NCBI RefSeq assembly: GCF_029335315.1
Contig: NZ_JARJLT010000267.1
Location: 1 to 39,449 of the forward strand
Length of the DNA: 39,449 nt
Reading direction: 5' to 3'
Source of the DNA: Pseudomonas citronellolis
Lineage (GTDB): Bacteria; Pseudomonadota; Gammaproteobacteria; Pseudomonadales; Pseudomonadaceae
Of this stretch, positions 16,760 through 25,048 are shown piece after piece. A program made the translations under genes and the position numbers. Position 1 is the first letter of the stretch; each line of letters begins with the position of its first letter. The notes under the pieces were generated by a model, which was not told where the DNA came from, searched no databases, and saw only the letters and a list, made by a program, of their open reading frames with translations.

Positions 16760-16776
16760 AACTGGTAGGACCAGTT
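16760..16776. promoter_or_regulatory. Predicted GlcC operator O2 (abutting the glcC ribosome site)
   Basis: AACTGGTAGGACCAGTT ends one base before the GGAG ribosome site of glcC (16777-16780). Binding here would sit over or just after the glcC promoter, which suggests autorepression. Confidence 0.75.
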
Positions 16777-16785
16777 GGAGAACGG

Positions 16786-17559
16786 ATGAACAGTGAAACC
16801 ACGGCGGGCCGCGCGCGGGTCGCCGACCAGGTCGCCGAGCGCATCGAGCGGCTGATCGTCGACGGCGTGCTCAAGGTCGGCCAGGCGCTGCCCTCGGAAC
16901 GTCGCCTGGTGGAAAAGCTCGGCTGCTCGCGCTCGGCCCTGCGCGAAGGCCTGCGCATCCTCCGCGGGCGCGGCATCATCGACACCGAGCAGGGCCGCGG
17001 CTCCTTCGTCGCCGACCTCAGCCGGGCCAACGACGCCACGCCGCTGATGCACCTGTTCGCCTCGCAGCCGCGCACCCTCTACGACCTGCTGGAAGTGCGC
17101 GCCCTGCTGGAGGGCGAGTCGGCACGCCTCGCCGCCCTGCGCGCCACCGACGCCGACCTGATCCTGCTCAAGCGCCGCTACGAGGAAATGCTCCTGGCCC
17201 AGGGCGAGACGCCGCCGCCGGAGCCGCGCGAGCACGCCCGCCGCGACCACGCCTTCCACCGTGCGATCAGCGAGGCCTCGCACAACCCGGTGCTGGTGCA
17301 CACCCTGCAGTCGCTCAGCGAGCTGATGCTCAGCACCGTGTTCGCCTCGGTGAACAACCTCTACCACCGGCCGCTGCAGAAGCGGCAGATCGACCGCCAG
17401 CACACGCGCCTCTACAACGCCATCGTCGAACGCCTGCCGGACCAGGCGCAGCGCGCCGCGCGCGAACATATCCACAGCATCCGCGACAACCTCCGCGAGA
17501 TCGAGCAGGAGGAACAGCGCCTGGTCCGCGCGACCATGCGCCTGCAGGGCTGGGAATGA
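16786..17559 (+). CDS. glcC: GlcC, GntR-family regulator of the glycolate operon
   Basis: The 257-residue FadR-type GntR protein has an N-terminal winged helix (about residues 8-75, VADQVAERIERLIVDGVLKVGQALPSERRLVEKLGCSRSALREGLRILRGRGII). A C-terminal FCD ligand domain follows, with metal-type histidines in RRDHAFHRAISEASHNPVL, RQIDRQHTRLYNAI and AAREHIHSI. It is divergent from glcD and should sense glycolate or glyoxylate. The ATG at 16786 has GGAG six bases upstream, directly next to operator O2. E. coli GlcC activates its operon together with IHF; whether this one activates or represses cannot be read here. Confidence 0.93.
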   Translation: MNSETTAGRARVADQVAERIERLIVDGVLKVGQALPSERRLVEKLGCSRSALREGLRILRGRGIIDTEQGRGSFVADLSRANDATPLMHLFASQPRTLYDLLEVRALLEGESARLAALRATDADLILLKRRYEEMLLAQGETPPPEPREHARRDHAFHRAISEASHNPVLVHTLQSLSELMLSTVFASVNNLYHRPLQKRQIDRQHTRLYNAIVERLPDQAQRAAREHIHSIRDNLREIEQEEQRLVRATMRLQGWE

Positions 17560-17662
17560 TCCCCGGAAGGCGTGCTAGACGGGGCGCGGGGCGATAGGTC
17601 GCAGGCTAACGATCGGCGCGCCGTGCTACCCTGCGGGGGTCATTCGTCAACGTTGAATTCCC

Positions 17663-18214
17663 GTGTCCGACCATCCCGTACCCCTGCCGCGCTGGCTCAA
17701 CGAAGACCAGCTGCCGGCCAACGTCGAACCCACCGTGCACGACTGGCTGTTCGACCAGGGCTCGCTGACCCGCCGCCTCACCGCACTCGCCGAAGGCGCC
17801 TTCAGCGTGGAGCCGCTGGCCGAGGGCTGGCAGGTGCTGCGCGACGACGAATGCGCCTCGCTGGGCGTGCCCAGCCACAGCCAGGGCTGGGTGCGCGAGG
17901 TGTACCTGCGCGGCCACGGCCAACCCTGGGTCTACGCCCGCAGCGTGGCCGCCCGCTCGCCCCTGGAAGCCTCCGGCTTCGACCTGGCGCAGCTCGGCAC
18001 GCGCTCGCTGGGCGAGCTACTGTTCAGCGATAGCGCGTTCCGCCGCGACGTCATCGAAGTCTGCCTGTACCCGGCGCCCTTCCTGCCGCTGGAAGTCCGC
18101 CGCGCGCTGCTCTGGGGCCGTCGCTCGTGCTTCCGCCGCGACCGCCTGGGCGTGCTGGTGGCCGAAGTGTTCCTGCCGCGCCTGTGGCGCGCCGCGGGGA
18201 TCGACGCCGTATAA
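17663..18214 (+). CDS. ubiC: Chorismate lyase (chorismate--pyruvate lyase)
   Basis: The 183-residue enzyme splits chorismate into 4-hydroxybenzoate and pyruvate, the first committed step of ubiquinone synthesis. The start is GTG at 17663. The N-terminal WLNEDQLPANVEPTVHDWLFDQGSLTRRL and the active-site arginine in WVREVYL (Arg78) are present. The second conserved site is Glu168 in LVAEVFLP, followed by LW. The gene lies 27 bases before ubiA and both face the same way, so they form an operon whose products act in sequence. The ribosome site before the GTG is weak, which may keep the expression of this low-demand enzyme low. Confidence 0.95.
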   Translation: MSDHPVPLPRWLNEDQLPANVEPTVHDWLFDQGSLTRRLTALAEGAFSVEPLAEGWQVLRDDECASLGVPSHSQGWVREVYLRGHGQPWVYARSVAARSPLEASGFDLAQLGTRSLGELLFSDSAFRRDVIEVCLYPAPFLPLEVRRALLWGRRSCFRRDRLGVLVAEVFLPRLWRAAGIDAV

Positions 18215-18241
18215 TCCCCCGCTCGCCCGCCGGAGGAAGCC

Positions 18242-19132
18242 ATGTTCGTCGCCCTGATCAAACCCCTCGCCCGCCTGCACCCCCGCGCCTGGGACTTCAT
18301 CCAGCTGACCCGCATGGACAAGCCGATCGGCATCTACCTGCTGCTGTGGCCGACGCTGTGGGCGCTGTGGATGGCCAGCGAGGGCATGCCGAGCCTGAAG
18401 AACCTGGTGATCTTCGTCCTCGGCACCGTGCTGATGCGCGCCGCCGGCTGCGTCATCAACGATTTCGCCGACCGCAATTTCGACGGCCACGTGGAACGCA
18501 CCAGGGCGCGGCCGCTGGCCACCGGCAAGATCACCACGAGCGAAGCCTGGATCGCTTTCTTCAGCCTGCTGGCGAGCAGCTTCGTGCTGGTGCTGTGCAC
18601 CAACGAGCAGACCATCTGGCTGTCCTTCGGCGGCGCCGCCATCGCGGCGCTCTACCCCTTCATGAAGCGCTACACCTACTACCCGCAGGTGGTGCTCGGC
18701 GCGGCCTTCTCCTGGGGCATCCCGATGGCCTTCACCGCCGCCAGCGGCAAGCTGCCGGCCGCCGCCTGGCTGCTGTTCTTCGCCAATGTGCTGTGGACGG
18801 TGGCCTACGACACCTACTACGCGATGACCGACCGCGAGGACGACCTGAAGATCGGGGTGAAATCCACCGCCATTCTCTTCGGCGACGCCGACCGGGTGAT
18901 CAACCTGACCCTGCAGAGCCTGATGCTCCTGCTGCTGGTGCTGGCCGCCGGCAAGCTGCACCTGGGCTGGTGCTTCTACCTCGGGCTGGTGGTCGCCGCC
19001 GGCTGCTTCGCCTGGGAATTCCACTCCACCCGCGGCCGCGACCCGCAGGCCTGCTTCAAGGCCTTCCTGCACAACCACTGGGCGGGCCTGGCGATCTTCC
19101 TCGGCACCGTCGCCGACTACGCGCTGCGCTGA
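18242..19132 (+). CDS. ubiA: 4-hydroxybenzoate polyprenyltransferase
   Basis: The 296-residue inner-membrane enzyme attaches the polyprenyl tail to 4-hydroxybenzoate. Two Asp-rich prenyl-diphosphate sites are seen: [20 protein letters not shown] starting at Asn73, and [22 protein letters not shown] ending near residue 210. About eight or nine hydrophobic helices surround them, including [13 protein letters not shown] and [25 protein letters not shown] ribosome site lies upstream of the ATG. The substrate comes from UbiC encoded just before. Confidence 0.97.
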   Translation: MFVALIKPLARLHPRAWDFIQLTRMDKPIGIYLLLWPTLWALWMASEGMPSLKNLVIFVLGTVLMRAAGCVINDFADRNFDGHVERTRARPLATGKITTSEAWIAFFSLLASSFVLVLCTNEQTIWLSFGGAAIAALYPFMKRYTYYPQVVLGAAFSWGIPMAFTAASGKLPAAAWLLFFANVLWTVAYDTYYAMTDREDDLKIGVKSTAILFGDADRVINLTLQSLMLLLLVLAAGKLHLGWCFYLGLVVAAGCFAWEFHSTRGRDPQACFKAFLHNHWAGLAIFLGTVADYALR

Positions 19133-19155
19133 AGCCGGGCGCCACACGCCCACCC

Positions 19156-19216
19156 CGTCATTCCCGCGAATGCGGGAACCCAGAGACTCTGGATCCCCGC
19201 ATTCGCGGGGACGACG
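19156..19216. repeat. Inverted REP pair after ubiA
   Basis: REP units at 19156-19183 and 19189-19216 share the CCCGCGAATGCGGG core and point in opposite directions across a 5-bp spacer. They lie between the convergent ends of ubiA and the small secreted protein gene and may help end both transcripts. Confidence 0.85.
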
Positions 19217-19247
19217 GGGGAAACCAGTTTGCCGCTACGAGAGCGCT

Positions 19248-19613
19248 CTACGGCTTGGCCGTGTGCCAGACGTTCATCTTGCCGTCGCCCTTCGCCTCGC
19301 CGGCGGCCTTGTCCTGCACGAAGGTGTACAGCGGCTTGCCCTTGTAGGCCCACTGCTGGGTGCCGTCGTCGCGGGTGACCACGCTCCAGTCGCCGCTGGC
19401 CATGGCCCCGGTCTCGGCGGCCAGGGGTGGCCAGTTCTGCGCGCACTTGTCGTTGCACACCGACTTGCCGCCGCTGTCCTTGTCGAAGGTGTAGAGGGTC
19501 ATGCCCTTGGCGTCGACCAGCATGCCGTTCTTGCTCATCGCCGGTTCCGCCGCCTGGGCGGCCAGGGCCGGCACGGCCAGGCACAACGCCAGGGCCAGGT
19601 GTTTGCAATTCAT
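19248..19613 (-). CDS. Small secreted protein with YxFxxD repeats (COG4315-like)
   Basis: The 121-residue protein has a clear signal peptide (MNCKHLALALCLAVPALAAQA, cleavage after about residue 21). The mature part holds two copies of the YTFxxD motif, YTFDKD at about 41-46 and YTFVQD near residue 97. This is typical of a family of predicted periplasmic or surface proteins of unknown function. Two cysteines in SVCNDKCAQNWPPL could form a disulfide. It is not a lipoprotein, because no lipobox cysteine follows the signal. A likely ribosome site, GGAG, lies about nine bases upstream. A longer frame to 19688 exists, but the signal peptide fixes the start at 19613. The gene is divergent from phoB. 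I recall PA5359 at this place. Confidence 0.8.
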   Translation of the reverse strand: MNCKHLALALCLAVPALAAQAAEPAMSKNGMLVDAKGMTLYTFDKDSGGKSVCNDKCAQNWPPLAAETGAMASGDWSVVTRDDGTQQWAYKGKPLYTFVQDKAAGEAKGDGKMNVWHTAKP

Positions 19614-19791
19614 CGTCGATCTCCTCTGGAGAGGTAGGACCTTCTGGGGAACGCGGCCGGGACGACGGCGGTTCGGGCAGGCCGTCACGGCGGGCCCGGT
19701 GGCGCGCGCGGTACCACCCCGGTGGGGCGGTCAGGTCAGCATAGTAGAGCGGCCCGTCACCCGCCGGCCTCGCACCTCGGCTAACATGCCG

Positions 19792-19809
19792 GCGTCACAT
19801 CGCTGTAAT
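19792..19809 (+). promoter_or_regulatory. Pho box of the phoB promoter
   Basis: GCGTCAC-ATCG-CTGTAAT fits the two-heptamer, four-base-spacer Pho box (consensus CTGTCAT-N4-CTGTCAT). A TTATCT-like -10 lies at about 19817, so the box takes the place of the -35 element. This predicts PhoB autoactivation. Confidence 0.75.
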
Positions 19810-19858
19810 AATTCCGTTATCTAATGCGGCGCAGTACAGAATCCCGAGGCTAGACCCC

Positions 19859-20548
19859 ATGGTTGGCAAGACAATCCTCATCGTTGACGACGAAGCGCCC
19901 ATCCGCGAGATGATCGCCGTCGCCCTGGAGATGGCCGGGTACGAGTGCCTGGAGGCGGAAAACGCCCAGCAGGCCCACGCCACCATCGTCGACCGCAAGC
20001 CGGACCTGATCCTGCTCGACTGGATGCTGCCGGGCACCTCCGGCATCGAACTGGCGCGCCGCCTCAAGCGTGACGAGATGACCCAGAGCATCCCGATCAT
20101 CATGCTCACCGCCAAGGGCGAAGAGGACAACAAGATCCAGGGCCTGGAAGTCGGCGCCGACGACTACATCACCAAGCCGTTCTCCCCGCGCGAGCTGGTG
20201 GCCCGCCTGAAGGCCGTGCTGCGCCGCACCGGCGCCGGCGACAGCGAAACGCCGATCGAAGTCGGCGGCCTGATGCTCGACCCGATCAGCCACCGCGTCA
20301 CCATCGACGGCCGCCCGGCCGAGATGGGCCCCACCGAATACCGCCTGCTGCAGTTCTTCATGACCCACCAGGAGCGCGCCTACACCCGCGGCCAGCTGCT
20401 GGACCAGGTCTGGGGCGGCAACGTCTACGTCGAGGAACGCACCGTGGACGTGCACATCCGCCGCCTGCGCAAGGCGCTCGGCGAGGTCTACGAGAACCTG
20501 GTGCAGACGGTGCGCGGAACCGGCTATCGTTTCTCCACCAAGAGCTGA
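19859..20548 (+). CDS. phoB: PhoB, phosphate-starvation response regulator
   Basis: The 229-residue OmpR/PhoB-type regulator has a receiver domain with acidic residues 10-12 and phosphoacceptor Asp54 (LLDWMLPG), followed by MLTAKG and [10 protein letters not shown] with the conserved Lys. The C-terminal winged helix (about residues 130-227) includes LGEV and [17 protein letters not shown], the DNA-recognition helix. Phosphorylated PhoB binds Pho boxes such as those at 19792, 37969 and 39121 in this window. It is followed by phoR after 39 bases. The pst genes it should control lie about 12 kb away, on the opposite strand. Confidence 0.98.
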   Translation: MVGKTILIVDDEAPIREMIAVALEMAGYECLEAENAQQAHATIVDRKPDLILLDWMLPGTSGIELARRLKRDEMTQSIPIIMLTAKGEEDNKIQGLEVGADDYITKPFSPRELVARLKAVLRRTGAGDSETPIEVGGLMLDPISHRVTIDGRPAEMGPTEYRLLQFFMTHQERAYTRGQLLDQVWGGNVYVEERTVDVHIRRLRKALGEVYENLVQTVRGTGYRFSTKS

Positions 20549-20587
20549 TCGCGCCCCCGCGCCTGATATTCACAAGGAAAGGACCTG

Positions 20588-21883
20588 GTGAACCAAGACT
20601 GGCGTGGCGCCCTGATTCGCCATCTGCTGATGTTGATGATCGCCGCCGCGCTGATCGGCGCGGTGAGCGGGCAGTACGGCTGGGCGCTGGCGGGCTGTCT
20701 GGGCTTCTACCTGGGCTGGACCCTGTGGCAGGTGCTACGCCTGCACAAATGGCTGAAGGACCACCGCGAGGATGAGCCGCCGCCGGACGGCTACGGCCTG
20801 TGGGGCGAGGTGTTCGACAGCATCTACCACCTGCAGCGGCGCAACCAGCGCGCGCGCGGCCGCCTGCAGGCGGTGATCGACCGCATGCAGGAATCCACCG
20901 CCGCCCTGCGCGACGCCGTGGTCATGCTCGACGCCGACGGCAACCTGGAGTGGTGGAACCTCGCCGCCGAACGCCTGCTCGGCCTGAAAAGCCCGCAGGA
21001 CGGCGGCCAGGCGGTGACCAACCTGATCCGCCATCCGCGCTTCAAGGAATACTTCGCCCGCGGCAACTACCACGAGCCGCTGGACCTGCCCTCGCCGGTC
21101 AACGACAAGCTGCTGCTGCAGTTCCAGATCACCCTCTACGGCAACGGCGAGCACCTGATGCTGGCCCGCGACGTAACCCGCGTGCAGCAGCTGGAACAGA
21201 TGCGCAAGGACTTCGTCGCCAACGTCTCCCACGAGCTGCGCACGCCGCTGACGGTGATCGCCGGCTACCTGGAGACCTTCCTCGACAACGCCGAGAACAT
21301 CAACCCGCGCTGGGCCCGCGCCCTGCAGCAGATGCAGCAGCAGGCCGCGCGCATGCAGAGCCTGCTCAACGACCTGCTGCTGCTGGCCAAGCTGGAGGCC
21401 ACCGACTACCCGGCGGACAACAAGCCGGTGGCGGTGGACCTGATGCTGCTGGCCATCCGCAACGACGCCCAGGCGCTGTCCGGCGCCCGCGAGCACCGCA
21501 TCAGCCTGGAGGCCGACCCGAAGGTGAAACTCAAGGGCAGCGAGGCCGAGCTGCGCAGCGCCTTCTCCAACCTGGTGTTCAACGCCGTGAAGTACACCCC
21601 CGACGGCGGCGAAATCCGCGTGCGCTGGTGGGGCGACGAGCAGGGCGCGCACCTGGCGGTGCAGGACAGCGGCATCGGCATCGACCCCAAGCACCTGCCG
21701 CGCCTGACCGAGCGCTTCTACCGCGTAGACTCCAGCCGCAACGCCAGCACCGGCGGCACCGGCCTGGGCCTGGCCATCGTCAAGCACGTGCTGATCCGCC
21801 ACCGGGGCACCCTGGACATCAGCAGCGTACTGGGCAAGGGCAGCAGCTTCGTCTGCCACTTCCCGGCACAACAGGTGGCCTGA
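20588..21883 (+). CDS. phoR: PhoR, phosphate-regulon sensor histidine kinase
   Basis: The 431-residue kinase begins at a GTG (20588) with AAGGA upstream. The N-terminus has two membrane helices (about residues 11-50), then a charged linker. A PAS domain (ALRDAVVMLDADGNLEWWNLAAERLLGL, about 106-133) follows. The H-box FVANVSHELRTPLTVI contains His215. The ATP-binding domain has an N-box (LRSAFSNLVFNAVKYTP) and G-boxes (DSGIGIDPKHLPRLTERFYRVD and GGTGLGLAIVKHVLIRH). There is almost no periplasmic loop, as known for PhoR, which senses phosphate through PstSCAB-PhoU rather than directly. All kinase motifs look intact. Confidence 0.97.
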   Translation: MNQDWRGALIRHLLMLMIAAALIGAVSGQYGWALAGCLGFYLGWTLWQVLRLHKWLKDHREDEPPPDGYGLWGEVFDSIYHLQRRNQRARGRLQAVIDRMQESTAALRDAVVMLDADGNLEWWNLAAERLLGLKSPQDGGQAVTNLIRHPRFKEYFARGNYHEPLDLPSPVNDKLLLQFQITLYGNGEHLMLARDVTRVQQLEQMRKDFVANVSHELRTPLTVIAGYLETFLDNAENINPRWARALQQMQQQAARMQSLLNDLLLLAKLEATDYPADNKPVAVDLMLLAIRNDAQALSGAREHRISLEADPKVKLKGSEAELRSAFSNLVFNAVKYTPDGGEIRVRWWGDEQGAHLAVQDSGIGIDPKHLPRLTERFYRVDSSRNASTGGTGLGLAIVKHVLIRHRGTLDISSVLGKGSSFVCHFPAQQVA

Positions 21884-21953
21884 ACCAAGGCCGTCTTGCC
21901 AGCGCCGCGCGCTGCCGCCATGCTTAGCCGTTCATTCATCAGCCAACAGAACC

Positions 21954-23294
21954 ATGGACCCTTCCCCCAGTAGCGAATTGCTGACCTATTTCGCCGACTT
22001 CGGCCTCGTACTCTTCGCCCTTCTCCTTGTCCTGCTCAACGGCTTCTTCGTCGCCGCCGAGTTCGCCATGGTCAAGCTGCGCGCCACCCGCGTGGAGACC
22101 ATCGCCAAGCAGCACGGCTGGCGCGGCAACATCCTGCGCAAGGTGCACAGCCAGCTCGACGCCTACCTCTCGGCCTGCCAGCTGGGCATCACCCTGGCCT
22201 CCCTGGGCCTGGGCTGGGTCGGCGAGCCGGCCTTCGCCGAACTGCTGGAGCCGCTGCTGGCCGCAGTGGGCGTGCACTCCGAGGAAGTCATCCGCGGCGT
22301 GTCGTTCTTCTCCGCGTTCTTCATCATCTCCTACCTGCACATCGTGGTCGGCGAGCTGGCGCCCAAGAGCTGGGCGATCCGCAAGCCGGAACTGCTGTCG
22401 CTGTGGACGGCGGTGCCGCTGTACCTGTTCTACTGGGCGATGTACCCGGCCATCTGGCTGCTCAACGCCAGCGCCAACACCATCCTCAAGATCGCCGGCC
22501 AGGGCGAGCCGGGGCCGCACCACGAGCACCACTACAGCCGCGAGGAACTGAAGCTGATCCTGCACTCCAGCCGTGGCCAGGACCCCAGCGACCAGGGCAT
22601 GCGCGTGCTGGCCTCGGCGGTGGAGCTGGGCGAGCTGGAAGTGGTGGACTGGGCCAACTCCCGCGAGGACCTGGTCTACCTGGAGCGCCACGCGCCGCTG
22701 GCCGAAGTGCTGGCGACCATCCGCCGGCACAAATACAGCCGCTACCCGGTGTACGACGCCGAGAAGGGCGAGTTCTGCGGCCTGCTGCACATCAAGGACC
22801 TGCTGCTGGAGCTGGCCGAGCTGGAAGGCCAGCCGGACGCCATCGACCTCGACGAACTGGCCCACCCGCTGGAGCTGGTGACCAAGCACATGCCGCTGTC
22901 GCGCCTGCTGGAGCAGTTCCGCCAGGGCGGCGCGCACTTCGCGCTGGTGGAGGAAGCCGACCACAAGGTCATCGGCTACCTGACCATGGAAGACGTGCTC
23001 GAAGTGCTGGTCGGCGACATCCAGGACGAACACCGCAAGGCCGAGCGCGGCATCCTCGCCTACCAGCCGGGCAAGCTGCTGGTGCGCGGCGACACCCCGC
23101 TGTTCAAGCTGGAGCGCCTGCTGGGCGTCGACCTCGACCACATCGAGGCGGACACCCTGGCCGGCCTGGTCTACGAAACCCTGAAGCGCGTGCCGGAGGA
23201 GGAAGAGGTGCTCGACACCGAAGGCCTGCGGATCATCGTGAAGAAGATGAAAGGCCCGAAGATCGTCCTGGCCAAGGTGGTCAAGCTGGACTGA
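21954..23294 (+). CDS. CNNM/CBS/CorC-domain membrane protein (possible Mg/Co efflux)
   Basis: The 446-residue protein has an N-terminal DUF21/CNNM membrane domain with about four helices (VLFALLLVLLNGFFVAAEFAMVKLRATR and onwards to about residue 170). Two CBS motifs follow (about 220-345), including HAPLAEVLATIRRHKYSRYPVYD and DHKVIGYLTMEDVLEVLVGDIQDEH. A C-terminal CorC_HlyC domain is at about 360-446. Relatives are linked to magnesium or cobalt export and resistance; the ion here is inferred from the family only. The gene follows phoR by 70 bases on the same strand and ends at a strong terminator at 23315, so it may share the phoBR transcript. Confidence 0.88.
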   Translation: MDPSPSSELLTYFADFGLVLFALLLVLLNGFFVAAEFAMVKLRATRVETIAKQHGWRGNILRKVHSQLDAYLSACQLGITLASLGLGWVGEPAFAELLEPLLAAVGVHSEEVIRGVSFFSAFFIISYLHIVVGELAPKSWAIRKPELLSLWTAVPLYLFYWAMYPAIWLLNASANTILKIAGQGEPGPHHEHHYSREELKLILHSSRGQDPSDQGMRVLASAVELGELEVVDWANSREDLVYLERHAPLAEVLATIRRHKYSRYPVYDAEKGEFCGLLHIKDLLLELAELEGQPDAIDLDELAHPLELVTKHMPLSRLLEQFRQGGAHFALVEEADHKVIGYLTMEDVLEVLVGDIQDEHRKAERGILAYQPGKLLVRGDTPLFKLERLLGVDLDHIEADTLAGLVYETLKRVPEEEEVLDTEGLRIIVKKMKGPKIVLAKVVKLD

Positions 23295-23314
23295 CAGGTC
23301 CGACGAAACAACGG

Positions 23315-23349
23315 CGCCGTTTCTTCCGCGAGGGGGAAACGGCGTTTTT
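23315..23349 (+). terminator. Rho-independent terminator after the CorC-like gene
   Basis: A 9-bp stem CGCCGTTTC / GAAACGGCG is followed by TTTTTC, 20 bases past the stop codon. It marks the end of the phoB-phoR-CNNM strand and the left edge of a lineage-variable block. Confidence 0.9.
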
Positions 23350-23383
23350 CATGCTCGACGCCCAGGCCCAGGGAAACACGGGC

Positions 23384-23408
23384 GTAGGAGCGGGCCATTC
23401 CCGCGATC
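23384..23408. repeat. Partial REP element (GTAGGAGCGGGCC type)
   Basis: GTAGGAGCGGGCCATTCCCG followed by CGAT matches the Pseudomonas REP class with a GGGC-CAT-CCCG core. It lies directly after the terminator, in a gap of about 370 bp that has no gene. Confidence 0.65.
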
Positions 23409-23424
23409 CCTCCCCGGCAACCCC

Positions 23425-23433
23425 GGTCTGACC
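23425..23433. promoter_or_regulatory. GntR-type operator core, distal copy
   Basis: GGTCTGACC is a perfect GGTC-N-GACC inverted repeat, the core seen in FadR-subfamily operators. An identical copy lies 160 bp downstream at 23585. The site is 244 bases before the symporter start. Confidence 0.45.
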
Positions 23434-23584
23434 AGTTGCACCAACCTGCCGCCATTCCAGGCAACTCCCCGGACACCCACTTTAGAGCCTCTCCGCCCCC
23501 TCTCGCCGTAATCCCCGGCACCATTCGTCGCGCCAAAACCCACAGCGCACTTGCCAGCGCCGGTACATGGGCATAAGTTTTACT

Positions 23585-23602
23585 GGTCTGACCGGTAATA
23601 CC
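23585..23602. promoter_or_regulatory. Tandem GntR-type operator cores upstream of the symporter
   Basis: Two nine-base inverted repeats lie end to end, GGTCTGACC (23585-23593) and GGTAATACC (23594-23602), 66 bases before the predicted symporter start. The flanks extend the first to ACTGGTCTGACCGGT, close to the FadR-type pattern. The likely binder is one of the two GntR proteins encoded downstream. Confidence 0.6.
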
Positions 23603-23668
23603 AGAACAATAACTGCGCGCCTCAGCCCTCTCCGGATGTGGACGGGCGCAGATACGGAGACCCTCGCA

Positions 23669-24982
23669 ATGCTCATGCAACGCTGTTCCCGTTCGATCTT
23701 CCTGCAGGTGGTGCTCGGCCTGATCATCGGCGTGCTGTTCGGGGTCGGCTTCCCCGACTTCGCCGTCCAGCTCAAACCCCTGGGCGACGGCTTCATCAAG
23801 CTGATCAAGATGCTCATCGCGCTCATCGTGTTCTGCGTGGTGGTCAACGGCATCTCCGGCGCCGGCGACCTGAAGAAGGTCGGACGCATCGGCCTGAAAT
23901 CGGTGGTCTACTTCGAAATCCTCACCACCCTGGCCCTGCTCCTCGGCCTGCTGGTGGCCTACGGCAGCGGCCTCGGCTCGGGCGCCAACATCGACCTGCA
24001 CAGCCTCGCTGCCGGCGATGCCGCGACCTACACCGAGCACACCAAGGACATCCACGGGCCGGTGGACTTCATCATGGGGCTGATCCCCACCTCGGTGTTC
24101 AGCGCCTTCGCCAACAACGACATCCTCCAGGTGCTGGTGTTCGCCGTGCTGTTCGGCAGCGCGCTGAACCTGGTGGGCGAGCAGGCCAGCGGCGTGGCGC
24201 GGCTGATCAACGAATTCAGCCTCGTGGTCTTCCGCATCATGGGCATGATCGTGCGCCTGGCGCCGCTGGGCGTGTTCGGCGCGGTGGCCTTCACCACCAG
24301 CCGCTATGGCGTGGAGTCGCTGAGCCACCTGGGCGCCCTGGTGCTGATGTTCTACCTCACCTGCGCCCTGTTCATCGCCGTGATCCTGGGCAGCGTGCTG
24401 CGCGTCTGCGGAATCCGCCTGCGCCCCTTCCTGCGCTATTTCCGCGAGGAACTGCTGATCGTCGTCGGCACCGCCTCCTCCGACGCCGTACTGCCGCAGA
24501 CCATGCGCAAGCTGGAGCACCTGGGCATCCGCAGTTCCACCGTGGGCCTGGTGATCCCCACCGGCTACTCGTTCAACCTCGACGGTTTCTCCATCTACCT
24601 GACCCTGGCGGTGGTGTTCATCGCCCACGCCACCGGCACGCCGCTGGCCGTCGGCGACCTGCTGACCATCCTGCTGGTGTCGCTGGTGACTTCCAAGGGC
24701 GCCCACGGCATCCCCGGCTCGGCCCTGGTTATCCTCGCCGCCACCCTGGCCGCAGTGCCGGCCATCCCTGCCGCGGGCCTGGTGCTGGTGCTCTCGGTGG
24801 ACTGGTTCATGGGCATAGGCCGGGCGCTGACCAACCTGATCGGCAATTGCGTGGCCACCGTGGTCATCGCCCGCTGGGAGAACGACATCGACCTACAACG
24901 CACGCGTTCGGTACTCAACGGCGAAACCGGGGCGAACAAGACCCCGGTCGCCACGCCCGCCAAGGGCGAACTACGCGGCTGA
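23669..24982 (+). CDS. DctA-like dicarboxylate/amino-acid:cation symporter
   Basis: The 437-residue inner-membrane carrier belongs to the DAACS (Glt/DctA) family. Family marks are GFIKLIKMLIALIVF (residue 41 on), the hairpin-1 serine motif VGTASSDAVLP (266-275), PTGYSFNLDGFSIYL (297-311), hairpin 2 TSKGAHGIPGSA (341-352) and VDWFMGIGRALTNLIGN (377-393). The last keeps the substrate-binding Arg385 and Asn389. The aspartate that binds an amino group in glutamate/aspartate carriers is absent, as in DctA, so a dicarboxylate or similar acid is likelier. The usual Thr in NLDGT is Phe307. The start at 23669 is chosen for its ACGGAGA ribosome site; the frame is open from 23567, but that part overlaps the operators. 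Two GntR-family genes follow. Confidence 0.88.
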   Translation: MLMQRCSRSIFLQVVLGLIIGVLFGVGFPDFAVQLKPLGDGFIKLIKMLIALIVFCVVVNGISGAGDLKKVGRIGLKSVVYFEILTTLALLLGLLVAYGSGLGSGANIDLHSLAAGDAATYTEHTKDIHGPVDFIMGLIPTSVFSAFANNDILQVLVFAVLFGSALNLVGEQASGVARLINEFSLVVFRIMGMIVRLAPLGVFGAVAFTTSRYGVESLSHLGALVLMFYLTCALFIAVILGSVLRVCGIRLRPFLRYFREELLIVVGTASSDAVLPQTMRKLEHLGIRSSTVGLVIPTGYSFNLDGFSIYLTLAVVFIAHATGTPLAVGDLLTILLVSLVTSKGAHGIPGSALVILAATLAAVPAIPAAGLVLVLSVDWFMGIGRALTNLIGNCVATVVIARWENDIDLQRTRSVLNGETGANKTPVATPAKGELRG

Positions 24983-24993
24983 TGACAGCCGCC

Positions 24994-25025
24994 GCGCGTG
25001 CCGCTCCAATAGGCACGGCACGCGC
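24994..25025 (+). other. Intercistronic hairpin between symporter and GntR genes
   Basis: A perfect 10-bp stem GCGCGTGCCG / CGGCACGCGC with a 12-base loop lies 11 bases past the symporter stop. No T run follows, so it is more likely an mRNA-stability or attenuation element than a full terminator. Confidence 0.5.
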
Positions 25026-25048
25026 CTTCAACTGCCTCAGGAGCAAGC

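Noticed and set aside
23560-23668. Sigma-54 promoter before the DctA-like gene, as in rhizobial dctA
   Set aside because: No TGGCAC-N5-TTGC match was found in the upstream region.
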